A stretch of 64,000 bases of DNA from Coriobacteriaceae bacterium (GTDB taxonomy: Bacteria > Actinomycetota > Coriobacteriia > Coriobacteriales > Coriobacteriaceae), in NCBI GenBank assembly GCA_902399975.1, contig CABOHA010000001.1, positions 459,397 through 523,396 on the forward strand, in the 5' to 3' direction. The position numbers and the translations under genes were made by a program. The notes below the pieces were generated by a model. That model saw only the letters and a list, made by a program, of their open reading frames with translations, was not told the origin of the DNA and searched no databases. Of the stretch, positions 17,026 to 26,091 are shown piece by piece; within the stretch, counting starts at the first letter, position 1, and each line of letters starts with the position of its first letter.

Positions 17026-18305
17026 ATGGTCTTAAGAATGCTTTCCGCATCAAAGAATTGCGCGAAAAGATTCTTTTTACCATAGCTATGCTCGTCGTGT
17101 ACCGCATTGGTGCGCACGTTCCTGTGCCCGGCATTCCCTTCCAGGGGATGCTGGGCCTTTTCTCGACCGATAACAATTCGGTCGCCGCAGGTGCTATGGC
17201 CCTCCTGAATCTTTTCTCTGGCGGCGCGTTGAGCTATGTGTCGGTGTTTTCGCTGGGCATCATGCCTTACATCACCAGCTCGATCATCCTCCAGATGCTC
17301 CAGGCCGTCGTGCCTTCCCTGCATGAGCTTGCCCGCGAGGGCGAGGTCGGTCAGACCAAGATTACGCAGTATTCGCGTTACCTCACCTTGGCTCTGGCAA
17401 TCCTCAACTCCGTGGGTTACCTCTTCCTCTTTAAGAGCTTCGGCATCAGCTTTAATGGCGCCGGCGCTCCCGAGATTATCTTCGACCTCATGGTCGTCGG
17501 CACGCTCACTGCGGGCGCCATGCTGATCATGTGGATTGGTGAGCTCATCACCCAGCGCGGTATCGGCAATGGCATGTCGCTGATCATCTTTGCGAACATC
17601 ATGGCCGGTCTGCCGCAGGCTATCTTCTCCAGCACCGAGGGCAATGCCGGTGGCATCATCACCATGGTGATCATCTGCGCCATCATCCTGCTGGTTATCC
17701 CGCTGATCGTTTTCCTTGAGCGCGGCCAGCGCCGCATTCCGGTCTCCTACGCCAAGCGCGTCGTGGGCCGTCGCATGATGGGTGGACAGACCACCTACCT
17801 GCCCATCAAGGTCAACACCGCGGGCGTCGTGCCGATCATCTTCGCTTCGGCGCTGCTGTACTTCCCGGCTCAGATTGCCGTGTTCTTCCCCGGCATCGGC
17901 TGGATTCAGGCAGTTGCCTCTGCGCTTTCGACCGGTTGGCTCAACTGGGTGCTTAACGTTGTCCTCATCGTGTTCTTCGCGTACTTCTACACCTCCATGG
18001 TGTTCAACCCCGATGACACGGCCGATAACCTTAAGAAGCAGGGCGGCTTTATTCCGGGCGTGCGTCCGGGTAGGGCTACCGCGGCCTACATCAAGAACGC
18101 GCTCAACAAGATTACGCTTCCCAGCGCTGTCTTTTTGGCGCTCATCGCCATCGTGCCTTCGATCATCTTCTCCTTCACGGGTAACCATCTGATCCAGGCA
18201 TTTGGCGGCACGTCCATCCTCATCATGGTCGGCGTCGTGCTCGACACGGTCGATAAGCTCGAAGGCCAGATCAAGATGTATGATTACGATGGATTCTTTA
18301 AATAG
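17019..18305 (+). CDS. secY: Protein translocase subunit SecY
   Basis: A 428-residue, ten-helix channel subunit of the Sec translocon. Family marks are [21 protein letters not shown] (split across helix 2), [13 protein letters not shown], the cytoplasmic loop with [14 protein letters not shown], and [18 protein letters not shown] before the last helices. The start codon is GTG 17019 overlapping rplO by seven bases, with GAAAGG about twelve bases upstream. It works with SecA encoded at 45908. Confidence 0.96.
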   Translation: MLNGLKNAFRIKELREKILFTIAMLVVYRIGAHVPVPGIPFQGMLGLFSTDNNSVAAGAMALLNLFSGGALSYVSVFSLGIMPYITSSIILQMLQAVVPSLHELAREGEVGQTKITQYSRYLTLALAILNSVGYLFLFKSFGISFNGAGAPEIIFDLMVVGTLTAGAMLIMWIGELITQRGIGNGMSLIIFANIMAGLPQAIFSSTEGNAGGIITMVIICAIILLVIPLIVFLERGQRRIPVSYAKRVVGRRMMGGQTTYLPIKVNTAGVVPIIFASALLYFPAQIAVFFPGIGWIQAVASALSTGWLNWVLNVVLIVFFAYFYTSMVFNPDDTADNLKKQGGFIPGVRPGRATAAYIKNALNKITLPSAVFLALIAIVPSIIFSFTGNHLIQAFGGTSILIMVGVVLDTVDKLEGQIKMYDYDGFFK

Positions 18306-18323
18306 GCTAGAGGAGGATTGCTC

Positions 18324-18950
18324 ATGAACCTCGTATTGCTCGGAGCTCCGGGTGCCGGTAAGGGCACCGTCGCACAGGAGCTCGTCGCCGAGTTTGGCGT
18401 CGCTCACATTTCCACGGGCGACCTGCTGCGTGCTGCCGTCAAGGGTGGCACCGAGCTTGGTATTCAGGCTAAGAAGTACATGGACGCTGGCGAGCTCGTT
18501 CCCGACCAGCTCGTGATCGACCTTGTCAAGGAGCGCCTTGCCGCCGATGACGCCCAGCAGGGCTTCATCCTCGATGGCTTCCCGCGCAACACCGCCCAGG
18601 CTGTGACGCTCGATTCCGAGCTCTCCGCCATGGGTCGCGAGATCGACTGCGCCCTTCTGGTCGACGTGGCCCCCGAGGTCATCATCGATCGTCTGTCTTC
18701 GCGTCGCACCTGCCGCGCCTGCGGTTACACCGGCACCGCTGCCGATGCTACCTGCCCCAAGTGTGCCGGCGAGATGTATCAGCGCGACGACGACAAGCCC
18801 GAGACCATCAAGAACCGTCTCGACGTCTACGAGAAGTCCACGAGCCCGCTCGTCGACTACTATCGTGGCCAGGGTCTGCTCAAGTCGGTCAACGGTGACC
18901 AGGCTCGCGAGACCGTGTACGGGGATGTCAAAGAGGCTCTCGGTCTATGA
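18324..18950 (+). CDS. adk: Adenylate kinase
   Basis: A 208-residue long-form adenylate kinase that interconverts ATP, ADP and AMP. The P-loop is GAPGAGKGT, the AMP site shows STGDLLR and DGFPRN, and the LID carries a zinc-type tetracysteine (CRACGY and CPKC). ATG 18324 is chosen over a TTG six bases upstream because AGGAGG is well spaced for it. It overlaps map by four bases (ATGA). Confidence 0.97.
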   Translation: MNLVLLGAPGAGKGTVAQELVAEFGVAHISTGDLLRAAVKGGTELGIQAKKYMDAGELVPDQLVIDLVKERLAADDAQQGFILDGFPRNTAQAVTLDSELSAMGREIDCALLVDVAPEVIIDRLSSRRTCRACGYTGTAADATCPKCAGEMYQRDDDKPETIKNRLDVYEKSTSPLVDYYRGQGLLKSVNGDQARETVYGDVKEALGL

Positions 18951-19735
18951 TCAAGATTAAGTCTGCAACGCAAATCGAGCAGATGAAGAAGGCAGGAGCG
19001 CTATCTAAGATGGCGCTCCGCCACGTTGGAGCCATGGTGCGCCCCGGCGTTTCGACTTTTGAGCTCGATCAGCTCGCGGAGCAGATTATCCGCATGCATG
19101 GCGGCACCCCGGCCTTTAAGGGTTACGGCGGGTTCCCGGGAACCATTTGCGCATCGATCAACGATGCCGTGGTCCACGGTATTCCCAACCCCGACATGAT
19201 CCTGCGCGATGGCGATATCATTTCCATCGATACGGGAGCTGTTGTCGACGGTTGGGTCGGCGATAACGCTTGGACGTTTTTCGTTGGCACCCCAACGCCC
19301 GAGGCCAAGGCCCTGTGCGAGGTTACGCGCGATTGCCTTAAGGCTGCCATCGAGCAGGCTGTCCCCGGTAACCATATCGGGGATGTTGGTTATGCCGTTC
19401 AGTCTCTCGCCGAGTCTCACGGCTATGGCGTTCTTCGTGACTATGTTGGCCATGGCATTGGCCGCGTGATGCACGAGGACCCCAACGTTCCTAACTATGG
19501 AAAGAAGGGGAGGGGCGTTCGCCTCCAGGCCGGCATGGTCATTGCCATCGAGCCGATGGTTACGATGGGTTCCAACCATGTGAGCACGGGCTCCGACGGT
19601 TGGATTGTTACGACCAACGACCACCTGCCCGCCGCGCACTACGAGAACACCGTCGCCATTACCAATGACGGTCCGGTGATTCTCACCACGGATGCCCAAG
19701 GTGCTTGGTGTTCGCTCCAAGGCGGAGAAATGTAA
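18947..19735 (+). CDS. map: Methionine aminopeptidase type I
   Basis: A 262-residue MetAP that removes N-terminal methionine from new proteins. The metal ligands lie in DTGAVVDGWVGDNAW (two Asp), GHGIGRVMHEDP (His), AIEPMV (Glu) and the ENTVAIT segment (Glu). It starts inside the adk stop codon. The secY-adk-map-infA order is standard for Gram-positive bacteria. Confidence 0.97.
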   Translation: MIKIKSATQIEQMKKAGALSKMALRHVGAMVRPGVSTFELDQLAEQIIRMHGGTPAFKGYGGFPGTICASINDAVVHGIPNPDMILRDGDIISIDTGAVVDGWVGDNAWTFFVGTPTPEAKALCEVTRDCLKAAIEQAVPGNHIGDVGYAVQSLAESHGYGVLRDYVGHGIGRVMHEDPNVPNYGKKGRGVRLQAGMVIAIEPMVTMGSNHVSTGSDGWIVTTNDHLPAAHYENTVAITNDGPVILTTDAQGAWCSLQGGEM

Positions 19736-19771
19736 CAAGTCCCGCTTAGTTGTGGAGCCATTACGAAGATA

Positions 19772-19800
19772 TTACGATACGTGCATGAGTATTGTAAAAT
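19772..19800 (+). promoter_or_regulatory. Promoter ahead of infA
   Basis: TTACGA (19772-19777) and TAAAAT (19795-19800) are separated by exactly 17 bp in the short map-infA gap. This would give the alpha-operon genes their own start about 30 bases before infA. Confidence 0.6.
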
Positions 19801-19839
19801 TCTCAATCGCTGTCGTTTTCTAGAGAAAGATGATTGCTT

Positions 19840-20058
19840 GTGAAGAAGGAAGACGCAATTGAGCTCGAGGGTACGGTAAAGGAACCGCTGCCCAACGCCA
19901 TGTTTAAGGTCGAGCTCGAGAACGGTCATTCGGTTCTGTGCAACATTTCTGGCAAGATCCGAATGAATTACATCCGTATTCTCCCCGGTGACAGGGTTGT
20001 CGTGGAGCTTTCCCCGTACGACCTGACCCGCGGCCGCATCACCTATCGCTACAAATAG
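19840..20058 (+). CDS. infA: Translation initiation factor IF-1
   Basis: A single S1-fold (OB) protein that binds the 30S A site. GTG 19840 gives the canonical 72 residues starting [14 protein letters not shown]; a TTG six bases earlier is the alternative. [21 protein letters not shown] and the terminal GRITYRYK segments are diagnostic (shown here only in part). An AGAAAGA site lies just upstream, and a promoter sits at 19772-19800. Confidence 0.93.
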   Translation: MKKEDAIELEGTVKEPLPNAMFKVELENGHSVLCNISGKIRMNYIRILPGDRVVVELSPYDLTRGRITYRYK

Positions 20059-20208
20059 CGGCACGCATACACGCACTCCATTTCCGGCTGCAGGCTTAGC
20101 TCAACCTACGGTCGGATTGTGTGTGAAGACCAGCCATAGTTTTAAACGCCTGCGGCTGGGCGAGTAGATAGTAGGGAAGTAGTTTGAGCGCTACCGAAAG
20201 GAAGAACG

Positions 20209-20322
20209 ATGAAGGTACGTCCTTCGGTCAAGAAGATGTGCGATAAGTGCAAAATCATTAGGCGCCATGGCAAGGTCCTCGTCATTTGCGAGAACCCCCG
20301 TCATAAGCAGCGTCAGGGTTAA
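20209..20322 (+). CDS. rpmJ: 50S ribosomal protein L36
   Basis: A 37-codon gene, [19 protein letters not shown] to HKQRQG, with the C-x2-C-x(n)-C-x4-H zinc pattern of zinc-type L36. ATG 20209 follows GAAAGGAAG. It lies between infA and rpsM, as expected. Confidence 0.96.
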   Translation: MKVRPSVKKMCDKCKIIRRHGKVLVICENPRHKQRQG

Positions 20323-20336
20323 GAGAGGAGACTACG

Positions 20337-20711
20337 TTGGCCCGTATTAATGGTGTCGACCTCCCGCGTGAGAAGCGCGTTGAGATCGGTCTGACCTACA
20401 TTTACGGCATCGGCCGCACCACTGCGACGAAGATCTGCGTCGAGTGCAACGTTAACGTGGATACGCGTGTTAAGGACCTCACCGAGGATGAGGTTAACGC
20501 CATCCGTGATTATATCGACAAGAACCAGATCATGGTTGAGGGCGACCTCCGCCGTGAGCGCAACCAGAACGTCAAGCGCCTTATGGACATCGGCTGCAAC
20601 CGCGGCCTTCGTCACCGCAAGGGCCTCCCGGTCCGCGGCCAGCGCACCCACACTAACGCTCGTACCCGCAAGGGCCCGAAGCGTCAGATCGGTGCTAAGA
20701 AGAAGAAATAA
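20337..20711 (+). CDS. rpsM: 30S ribosomal protein S13
   Basis: A 124-residue S13 with [20 protein letters not shown] at the start and the conserved [18 protein letters not shown] tail that contacts P-site tRNA. It starts with TTG at 20337, preceded by GAGAGGAG; no ATG fits. Confidence 0.96.
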   Translation: MARINGVDLPREKRVEIGLTYIYGIGRTTATKICVECNVNVDTRVKDLTEDEVNAIRDYIDKNQIMVEGDLRRERNQNVKRLMDIGCNRGLRHRKGLPVRGQRTHTNARTRKGPKRQIGAKKKK

Positions 20712-20725
20712 GGAGCGCTAGATAG

Positions 20726-21130
20726 ATGGCTACTGCTAAGAAGAACGTTCGCGCTGCCCGTCTGAAGCGCGCGGACCGTAAGAACATTTCCGTGGGCCAG
20801 GCTCACATTCGTTCTACGTTCAACAACACGATCGTTTCGATCACCGATCCCCAGGGCAACGTCATTTCCTGGAAGTCGGCTGGCCAGGTGGGCTTCAAGG
20901 GCTCCCGTAAGTCCACGCCGTTCGCTGCCCAGATGGCTGCCGAGGCTGCTGCCAAGCAGGCCATGGAGCACGGTATGAAGAAGGTTTCCGTCTTCGTCAA
21001 GGGCCCCGGCTCCGGTCGTGAGACCGCCATCCGCTCCCTCCAGGCTGCTGGCCTCGAGGTCTCGAGCATCCAGGACAAGACCCCCATTCCGCACAACGGC
21101 TGCCGCCCCAAGAAGCGTCGCCGCGTGTAA
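20726..21130 (+). CDS. rpsK: 30S ribosomal protein S11
   Basis: A 134-residue S11 with [20 protein letters not shown] and the [20 protein letters not shown] platform segment, ending [13 protein letters not shown]. It follows rpsM by 14 bases with an AAGGAG site. Confidence 0.97.
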   Translation: MATAKKNVRAARLKRADRKNISVGQAHIRSTFNNTIVSITDPQGNVISWKSAGQVGFKGSRKSTPFAAQMAAEAAAKQAMEHGMKKVSVFVKGPGSGRETAIRSLQAAGLEVSSIQDKTPIPHNGCRPKKRRRV

Positions 21131-21149
21131 CTGAAAGGATCGTATCAAT

Positions 21150-21746
21150 ATGGCAATCGACAGGACTCCTGTTCTTAAGCGCTGCCGTCAGCTCGGGATC
21201 GATCCCGCTGAGCTCGGTTACAGCAGCAAGAAGGAATCTATCCGTCAGCCCAAGCGCCGTCGCAAGGAATCTGAGTACGGCATGCAGCTGCGCGAGAAGC
21301 AGAAGGTCAAGTTCATCTATGGCGTTCTGGAGAAGCAGTTCCACGGCTACTTCAACAAGGCCCGTAAGATGAACGGCGTCACCGGTGAGAACCTCATGAT
21401 CATCCTTGAGTCTCGCCTTGACAACGTCGTCTTCCGTCTTGGCTTCGCCCGCACCCGCAAAGAGGCTCGTCAGTCCGTCCGTCACGGTCACTTCACCGTG
21501 AACGGCAAGCGCGTGGATATTCCGTCCTACCGCGTCAAGGCCGGCGACGTCGTCGCTGTCGGCGAGAAGTTCCGTGACCTCCTCCCCATCAAGGAGGCTC
21601 TGATTTCCTCCGAGCGCTTTGAGGTCCCTGGCTGGCTCGAGGTCGATATCGAGAAGCTGTCTGGTAACGTGCTCGCTCTGCCGACGCGTGAGCAGATCAG
21701 CGGTGATATCAACGAGCAGCTCATCGTCGAGCTCTACTCTAAGTAG
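21150..21746 (+). CDS. rpsD: 30S ribosomal protein S4
   Basis: A 198-residue S4 with an S4 RNA-binding domain (RLDNVVFRLGFARTRKEARQ, then VRHGHFTVNG). S4 nucleates 16S assembly and often represses the alpha operon. The N-terminus (IDRTPVLKRCRQLGIDPAEL) is the non-zinc form. A GAAAGGA site precedes ATG 21150. Confidence 0.97.
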   Translation: MAIDRTPVLKRCRQLGIDPAELGYSSKKESIRQPKRRRKESEYGMQLREKQKVKFIYGVLEKQFHGYFNKARKMNGVTGENLMIILESRLDNVVFRLGFARTRKEARQSVRHGHFTVNGKRVDIPSYRVKAGDVVAVGEKFRDLLPIKEALISSERFEVPGWLEVDIEKLSGNVLALPTREQISGDINEQLIVELYSK

Positions 21747-21778
21747 TCCATCCGGGCTGCTGAGGCTGGAGGTAATAC

Positions 21779-22720
21779 ATGTCAGAATTCATTAGGCCTC
21801 AGGTTCAGGTCGAAGAGATCAACGAGACGTCTGCTCGTGTCTCCGTCGAGCCGCTCGAGCGTGGTTACGGCGATACGCTGGGTAACTCCCTTCGTCGCGT
21901 TCTTCTGTCCTCGCTCGAGGGTGCCGCCGTCGAGGCTATTCAGATCGATGGTGCGCAGCACGAGTTCATGACCATCCCTAACATGGTCGAGGATGTCACC
22001 GACATCGTCCTGAATGTCAAGGGTCTTGTCTTCAGGGCTCTCGGCACGACCGACGAGGCGACCGCCACCATTTCTGTTGACGGCCCCTGCGAGGTCACCG
22101 GTGCGGACTTCTTTATTCCGTCCGAGTTTGAGCTGGTCAACCCCGAGCAGCACATCGCTACGCTTACCGAGGGTGGCCATCTCACCATGAGCATGCGCAT
22201 CGGCTATGGCCGCGGCTATGTCTCTGGCGAGGCTAACAAGCGCGACAACGATCCCATCGGTGTGATCCACGTCGACTCGCTGTACTCGCCGGTTTCCCGT
22301 TGCGCCAAGCTCGTTGAGGCTTGTCGTGTCGGTCAGCACACCGACTACGACCGCCTTGTCCTCGAGATCGAGACCAACGGCTCCATCGCCCCGCGCGATG
22401 CCGTGGTCCAGGCTGCCAATATCATCAACCAGCATATGGCCGCCTTTATGAACCTTGCCGAGACCCCCGAGGTCGAGGAGGAGGCTTCGATCTTCGCTCC
22501 CGAGGTCACCAACGAGAACGCCGAGCTGGACAAGCAGATCGAGGATCTGGACCTTTCCGTCCGTTCCTACAACTGCCTTAAGCGCGCCAGCATTCACTCG
22601 GTCCGTCAACTCGTTGAGTTCTCGGAGAACGATCTGCTCAACATCCGTAACTTCGGTGTTAAGTCGATCGAGGAAGTGAAGGACAAGCTTGAGTCCATGG
22701 GCCTGAGCCTGAAGGCTTAA
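21779..22720 (+). CDS. rpoA: RNA polymerase alpha subunit
   Basis: A 313-residue alpha subunit. The N-terminal assembly domain contains ERGYGDTLGNSLRRVLLSSL; the C-terminal domain (about residues 245-310) contains LDLSVRSYNCLKRASI and NLLNIRNFG-type residues that contact UP elements and activators. GGAGGT precedes ATG 21779. Confidence 0.98.
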   Translation: MSEFIRPQVQVEEINETSARVSVEPLERGYGDTLGNSLRRVLLSSLEGAAVEAIQIDGAQHEFMTIPNMVEDVTDIVLNVKGLVFRALGTTDEATATISVDGPCEVTGADFFIPSEFELVNPEQHIATLTEGGHLTMSMRIGYGRGYVSGEANKRDNDPIGVIHVDSLYSPVSRCAKLVEACRVGQHTDYDRLVLEIETNGSIAPRDAVVQAANIINQHMAAFMNLAETPEVEEEASIFAPEVTNENAELDKQIEDLDLSVRSYNCLKRASIHSVRQLVEFSENDLLNIRNFGVKSIEEVKDKLESMGLSLKA

Positions 22721-22750
22721 TGCTTCGCATATTTGAGGAGAAACTAGACC

Positions 22751-23218
22751 ATGCGTCACAACGTTAAGAAGGGCCTGAAGCTCGGCACCGATGCGAGCCA
22801 CACCAAGGCCATGAAGAAGAGCCTTGCTAAGGCCCTCTTCGAGAACGACCGCATCAAGACCACCGAGACCCGCGCTAAGGCGCTGCGTTCGGTCGTCGAT
22901 CCGATCATCACCTGGGCCAAGAAGGGCGACCTGCACTCTCGTCGTCTGGCTATCGCCAAGCTCGGCGATAAGCAGCTCGTTGCCGAGATCTTCGACAAGG
23001 CTGCTCAGGGCATGTGGCAGGACCGCAACGGCGGTTACACCCGCATCATGAAGCTCGGTAACCGTAAGGGCGACAACGCTCCCATCGTTATCATGGAGCT
23101 CGTCACCGAGCCTTGCACGCCTAAGGCCAAGAAGGCTGCTCCGGCCCCCAAGAAGGCCGCTGCTCCCAAGAAGGTCGAGGCCGTCGAGGAGGCTCCTGCT
23201 GAGGAGACCGCTGAGTAG
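22751..23218 (+). CDS. rplQ: 50S ribosomal protein L17 with Lys/Ala/Pro tail
   Basis: The first ~118 residues are a normal L17 (MRHNVKKGLKLGTDASH, then KALFENDRIKTTETRAKALR). A C-terminal tail of about 36 residues, rich in Lys, Ala, Pro and Glu, extends it to 155. Similar tails occur on L17 in other actinobacteria. It closes the alpha operon; a strong terminator follows. Confidence 0.96.
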   Translation: MRHNVKKGLKLGTDASHTKAMKKSLAKALFENDRIKTTETRAKALRSVVDPIITWAKKGDLHSRRLAIAKLGDKQLVAEIFDKAAQGMWQDRNGGYTRIMKLGNRKGDNAPIVIMELVTEPCTPKAKKAAPAPKKAAAPKKVEAVEEAPAEETAE

Positions 23219-23244
23219 ACATTCCGTCTGCATAGGCTATATTC

Positions 23245-23275
23245 GAGGGGTACGTTCGCGTACCCCTCTTTTTTT
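23245..23275 (+). terminator. Terminator after rplQ
   Basis: GAGGGGTACG-TTCG-CGTACCCCTC forms a perfect 10-bp stem with a stable UUCG loop, followed by seven T residues. This ends the ribosomal operon, leaving truA with its own start region. Confidence 0.92.
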
Positions 23276-23310
23276 GTCGCGATACCGTTGCTTGTTTGTT
23301 GGGAGCGCCC

Positions 23311-24135
23311 ATGACCGCGCCGTTTGATTTCAATTCGATTTCCGAGCTTGACGCTACACTCGTATTTCGCGTGGCCTATGATGGCTCGTCGTATAGCGGA
23401 TTTGCCGAGCAGCCGGGACAGACGACGGTTGCGGGTGAGCTACGTCGAGCCATCGAGACGCTGCTTCGCCGTCCGGTCAATCTGACGTGCGCTGGGCGTA
23501 CCGATGCCGGCGTGCATGCCGTGGCCCAGTACATCAGCGTGCCCGTAACGGACGCTGAGCTCGCTTGTACGCGCCGTAGGTGGCTGCGGGCTATGGATGC
23601 CCTGCTGCCCAAAGATATCGCCATTAACGAGGTCTACAAGGCCCGTAAAGGCTTTTCTGCGCGTTTTGACGCGCGTTCCCGTACGTATACATACCGCATT
23701 GCTGATCGAGATGCGCGCCCTGTGCTGTCCCGCGGTGCCGTGTGGTGGCATCGCTATCCCTTGGATGTTGAGGCTATGTCTGCTGCCTGCCCCGCACTGC
23801 TGGGCGAGCAGGACTTTAAAAGCTTTTGCAAGGTCGCTTCGGCCGTTGGCAAGCCCACGCATCGCTGCGTGATGCGTGCCGAATTTGGCCATGAGGTTGC
23901 GTTTGGCGAGGACATCCTGACGTTCACCATCGAGGGCAATGCGTTTCTGCATTCGATGGTCCGTACGATCGTGGGCACGCTTGTCGAGATTGGCATGCAT
24001 CGCCGTGAACCCGAGTGGATGCGCGAGGTTATCGATGCTTGCGACCGCACCGCTGCGGGCCCCACGGCTCCTGCCTGCGGCCTTACGTTTATGGGCGTGG
24101 ATTACGATCCCGCCGAGCTTGTCGTGCTCGACTAG
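23311..24135 (+). CDS. truA: tRNA pseudouridine synthase A
   Basis: A 274-residue TruA that modifies U38-U40 of tRNA anticodon arms. The catalytic aspartate is Asp65 in AGRTDAGVHA; ARSRTYTYRI and FLHSMVRTIVGTLVEIG are family segments. ATG 23311 follows GGGAG; an upstream in-frame TTG (23296) is less likely. truA commonly follows rplQ in Gram-positive bacteria. Confidence 0.95.
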   Translation: MTAPFDFNSISELDATLVFRVAYDGSSYSGFAEQPGQTTVAGELRRAIETLLRRPVNLTCAGRTDAGVHAVAQYISVPVTDAELACTRRRWLRAMDALLPKDIAINEVYKARKGFSARFDARSRTYTYRIADRDARPVLSRGAVWWHRYPLDVEAMSAACPALLGEQDFKSFCKVASAVGKPTHRCVMRAEFGHEVAFGEDILTFTIEGNAFLHSMVRTIVGTLVEIGMHRREPEWMREVIDACDRTAAGPTAPACGLTFMGVDYDPAELVVLD

Positions 24136-24296
24136 GGTAGGGCTCGACGTGTCGTGCGTCGACACCTGTCATCTGTGGGCTGCGCGTGTGCAACATCTGT
24201 TCTTGGCGTGCAATGCAACCGGTGTCTCATTGCTTTTATTGCCGGGGTGTACCATGAACCACGGTTTGATTCATTGCTGTCGAGAGGACGGATAAT

Positions 24297-25337
24297 TTGG
24301 TTCGACGTGGCTCGCATCCGCGACTTTCGGTGATTCTTGTGGTAGAAGGTTCGCCCAGCTATGCGATGCGTGCGCTCGAGAGTATCCAGAACCAAGACCT
24401 CTACGATTTGCAGATTGTCGTTGTCTGTCGCGATGCTGCGCCCGGTGTGCGCCATTCGCTTCAAGTTGCTGCTGACAGGGACATCCATATTGATTTGATT
24501 GACGTCGAGGACGCGACGCGCGGCGCGTGTCTTCGTGCCGGTTTTGCTGCCTTGCGCGGCTCTCAAATCATCGCCATGAACGCCGATGAGTGGTTTGCTC
24601 CGCAATCCCTTTCCAAGATGGTCGATATCGCGTGCGATACTGCGGCAGACATAGTGTTCCCCACGGTGTCGCTCGACCGCTATGATGCACATCGAGAGCG
24701 CCATTCGCGCGTCTTGGATGCTACTCATATTTCCATTGATAGCAAATCTTCGATGGTGGCCGGGCTGCCCCAGTTGATTTTAGGCGGCTTGGTTGCTCAA
24801 GTCTCTGGCGTGATGTATAGCCGTCCGCTGTTTGAGGCATGCCTTTTGTGCGACAAGGCGTTTCGCACAGTTGGGTTTATGGCATGCGCGCTCTCGCAGG
24901 CGCAGCGCGTCTCCGGATGCGGCGACGCTTGTTTCCACGCGGTAGCGCCTAAGCTTACAGATGCCTTTGATCCCACCATGTATGCCAGGGTATCCGATGA
25001 CACCCGAGCGCTCGACGAGCTTGCGGACTCACTCTCGGAAGCAGATAGCGGTGGTCGGCTCAAGCTGGCAAGCCAAAAGTTCTACTTTGTCGGACTGGTC
25101 GCCTGCATCGAGAATTTGTGTCTGAGCCCGCATGGGGTGTCGTCAATCGAGCGTTCCGCCCGCATGCGTGATATGCTCGAGGCGCCTCGAACCCGTCAGA
25201 TGGTCGCCGCGCTCAAGGACAACCATCGGGGACTGGGTCTGTTGTTTGGGCCGATCGCTAGCGCCAAGCCCGCGCGCTGCGTGATGTGTACGCATCTGGT
25301 AGCTTTTCTTAACCGGACGGGCGCAAAAACCGCCTAA
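24297..25337 (+). CDS. Glycosyltransferase family 2-like protein
   Basis: A 346-residue protein starting with TTG 24297, which has a GAGAGGA site. LSVILVVEG at the N-terminus, ALESIQNQDLYDLQIVVV and IIAMNADEWFAPQSL fit the GT-A fold of family 2 enzymes, with NAD-D/E in the place of the usual DxD. The C-terminal half (about residues 190-346) has no motif I recognise. It has no membrane helix, so it likely acts on the cytoplasmic face. Substrate is unknown. Confidence 0.7.
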   Translation: MVRRGSHPRLSVILVVEGSPSYAMRALESIQNQDLYDLQIVVVCRDAAPGVRHSLQVAADRDIHIDLIDVEDATRGACLRAGFAALRGSQIIAMNADEWFAPQSLSKMVDIACDTAADIVFPTVSLDRYDAHRERHSRVLDATHISIDSKSSMVAGLPQLILGGLVAQVSGVMYSRPLFEACLLCDKAFRTVGFMACALSQAQRVSGCGDACFHAVAPKLTDAFDPTMYARVSDDTRALDELADSLSEADSGGRLKLASQKFYFVGLVACIENLCLSPHGVSSIERSARMRDMLEAPRTRQMVAALKDNHRGLGLLFGPIASAKPARCVMCTHLVAFLNRTGAKTA

Positions 25338-25422
25338 ACGGCTCATTACGAAACAAACTTGCATAGAATTGTTTCGAAATGCGTTCTTATACACAAAAGC
25401 CTTCAAATAGCGTTAAACTATT

Positions 25423-25435
25423 CAATCACTGATTG
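25423..25435. promoter_or_regulatory. Palindrome upstream of argR
   Basis: CAATCA-C-TGATTG is a perfect 13-bp palindrome 34 bases before the argR ATG, in an AT-rich stretch. It may be an ArgR half-site pair for autoregulation, but it only loosely resembles the known ARG box. Confidence 0.35.
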
Positions 25436-25469
25436 ATTGTCTCCGCCATCTTTTGGAGAGAGGGTTTGT

Positions 25470-25907
25470 ATGGCTAAAAAACGCAATGGGCGCCAGGATG
25501 CCATTAGAGATATTGTGCGCAATAAGGATGTCCGCACGCAGCGCGTGCTGGTTGATGAGCTCCGTGCTATGGGCTTTGATTGCACGCAGGCGACTGTCTC
25601 TCGCGATATTGCCGACATGGGGCTGCGTAAGCTCCCTGAGGGCATCTATGTTCTGGCAGAGGACTTGCACCTGCAGCGTATGGTTTCCGAGCTCGTAACG
25701 GGCGTTCTGCGTACCGATAATCTGGTTATGATCAAGGCTCAGCCTGGCACGGCTTCCGGCATCGCCGCCGCCGTTGATGCGGCAGAGTTGCCCGATGTGC
25801 TTGGCTCGCTTGCCGGCAACGATACGATTTTGGTTATTGCCCAGACGGCCGAGGACGGCGAGCGTCTCGAGGCGCTGATCAATAAGCTGAGCAATTCTCG
25901 CAAGTAG
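25470..25907 (+). CDS. argR: Arginine repressor ArgR
   Basis: A 145-residue repressor. The winged helix N-terminal domain has CTQATVSRDIADMGLRKL; the C-terminal hexamerisation/arginine domain has GTASGIAAAVDAAELPDVLG and AGNDTILVI. Most ArgR proteins have GDDT at the last site, where the first aspartate contacts arginine; here it is asparagine. ATG 25470 is preferred over 25437 because GAGAGAGGG is upstream. The gene stands alone, and a terminator follows. Confidence 0.93.
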   Translation: MAKKRNGRQDAIRDIVRNKDVRTQRVLVDELRAMGFDCTQATVSRDIADMGLRKLPEGIYVLAEDLHLQRMVSELVTGVLRTDNLVMIKAQPGTASGIAAAVDAAELPDVLGSLAGNDTILVIAQTAEDGERLEALINKLSNSRK

Positions 25908-25956
25908 GCGTGCGGGTCGTGCGCTCGGCATTGTGTGCGCTGACATAGTGGCTTGT

Positions 25957-25989
25957 AAGGGGTATCGACGTTGGTCGGTACCCCTTTTT
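25957..25989 (+). terminator. Terminator after argR
   Basis: AAGGGGTATCGAC-GTTG-GTCGGTACCCC followed by five T residues forms a strong stem with one internal mismatch. Confidence 0.88.
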
Positions 25990-26030
25990 GTTTGCCGGTA
26001 TAAAGACCGCCCACCAGGTCGCTTCAAACT

Positions 26031-26070
26031 AAAAGGCCCCGAGCAGTTCAATAAGCTGCTCGGGGCCTTG
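26031..26070 (-). terminator. Terminator after the class A PBP gene
   Basis: AAGGCCCCGAGCAG pairs with its reverse complement 8 bases on. Read on the minus strand it ends in TTTT, so it terminates the leftward PBP transcript. Confidence 0.88.
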
Positions 26071-26091
26071 TTGGCTTTAGTCGCGTACTTC

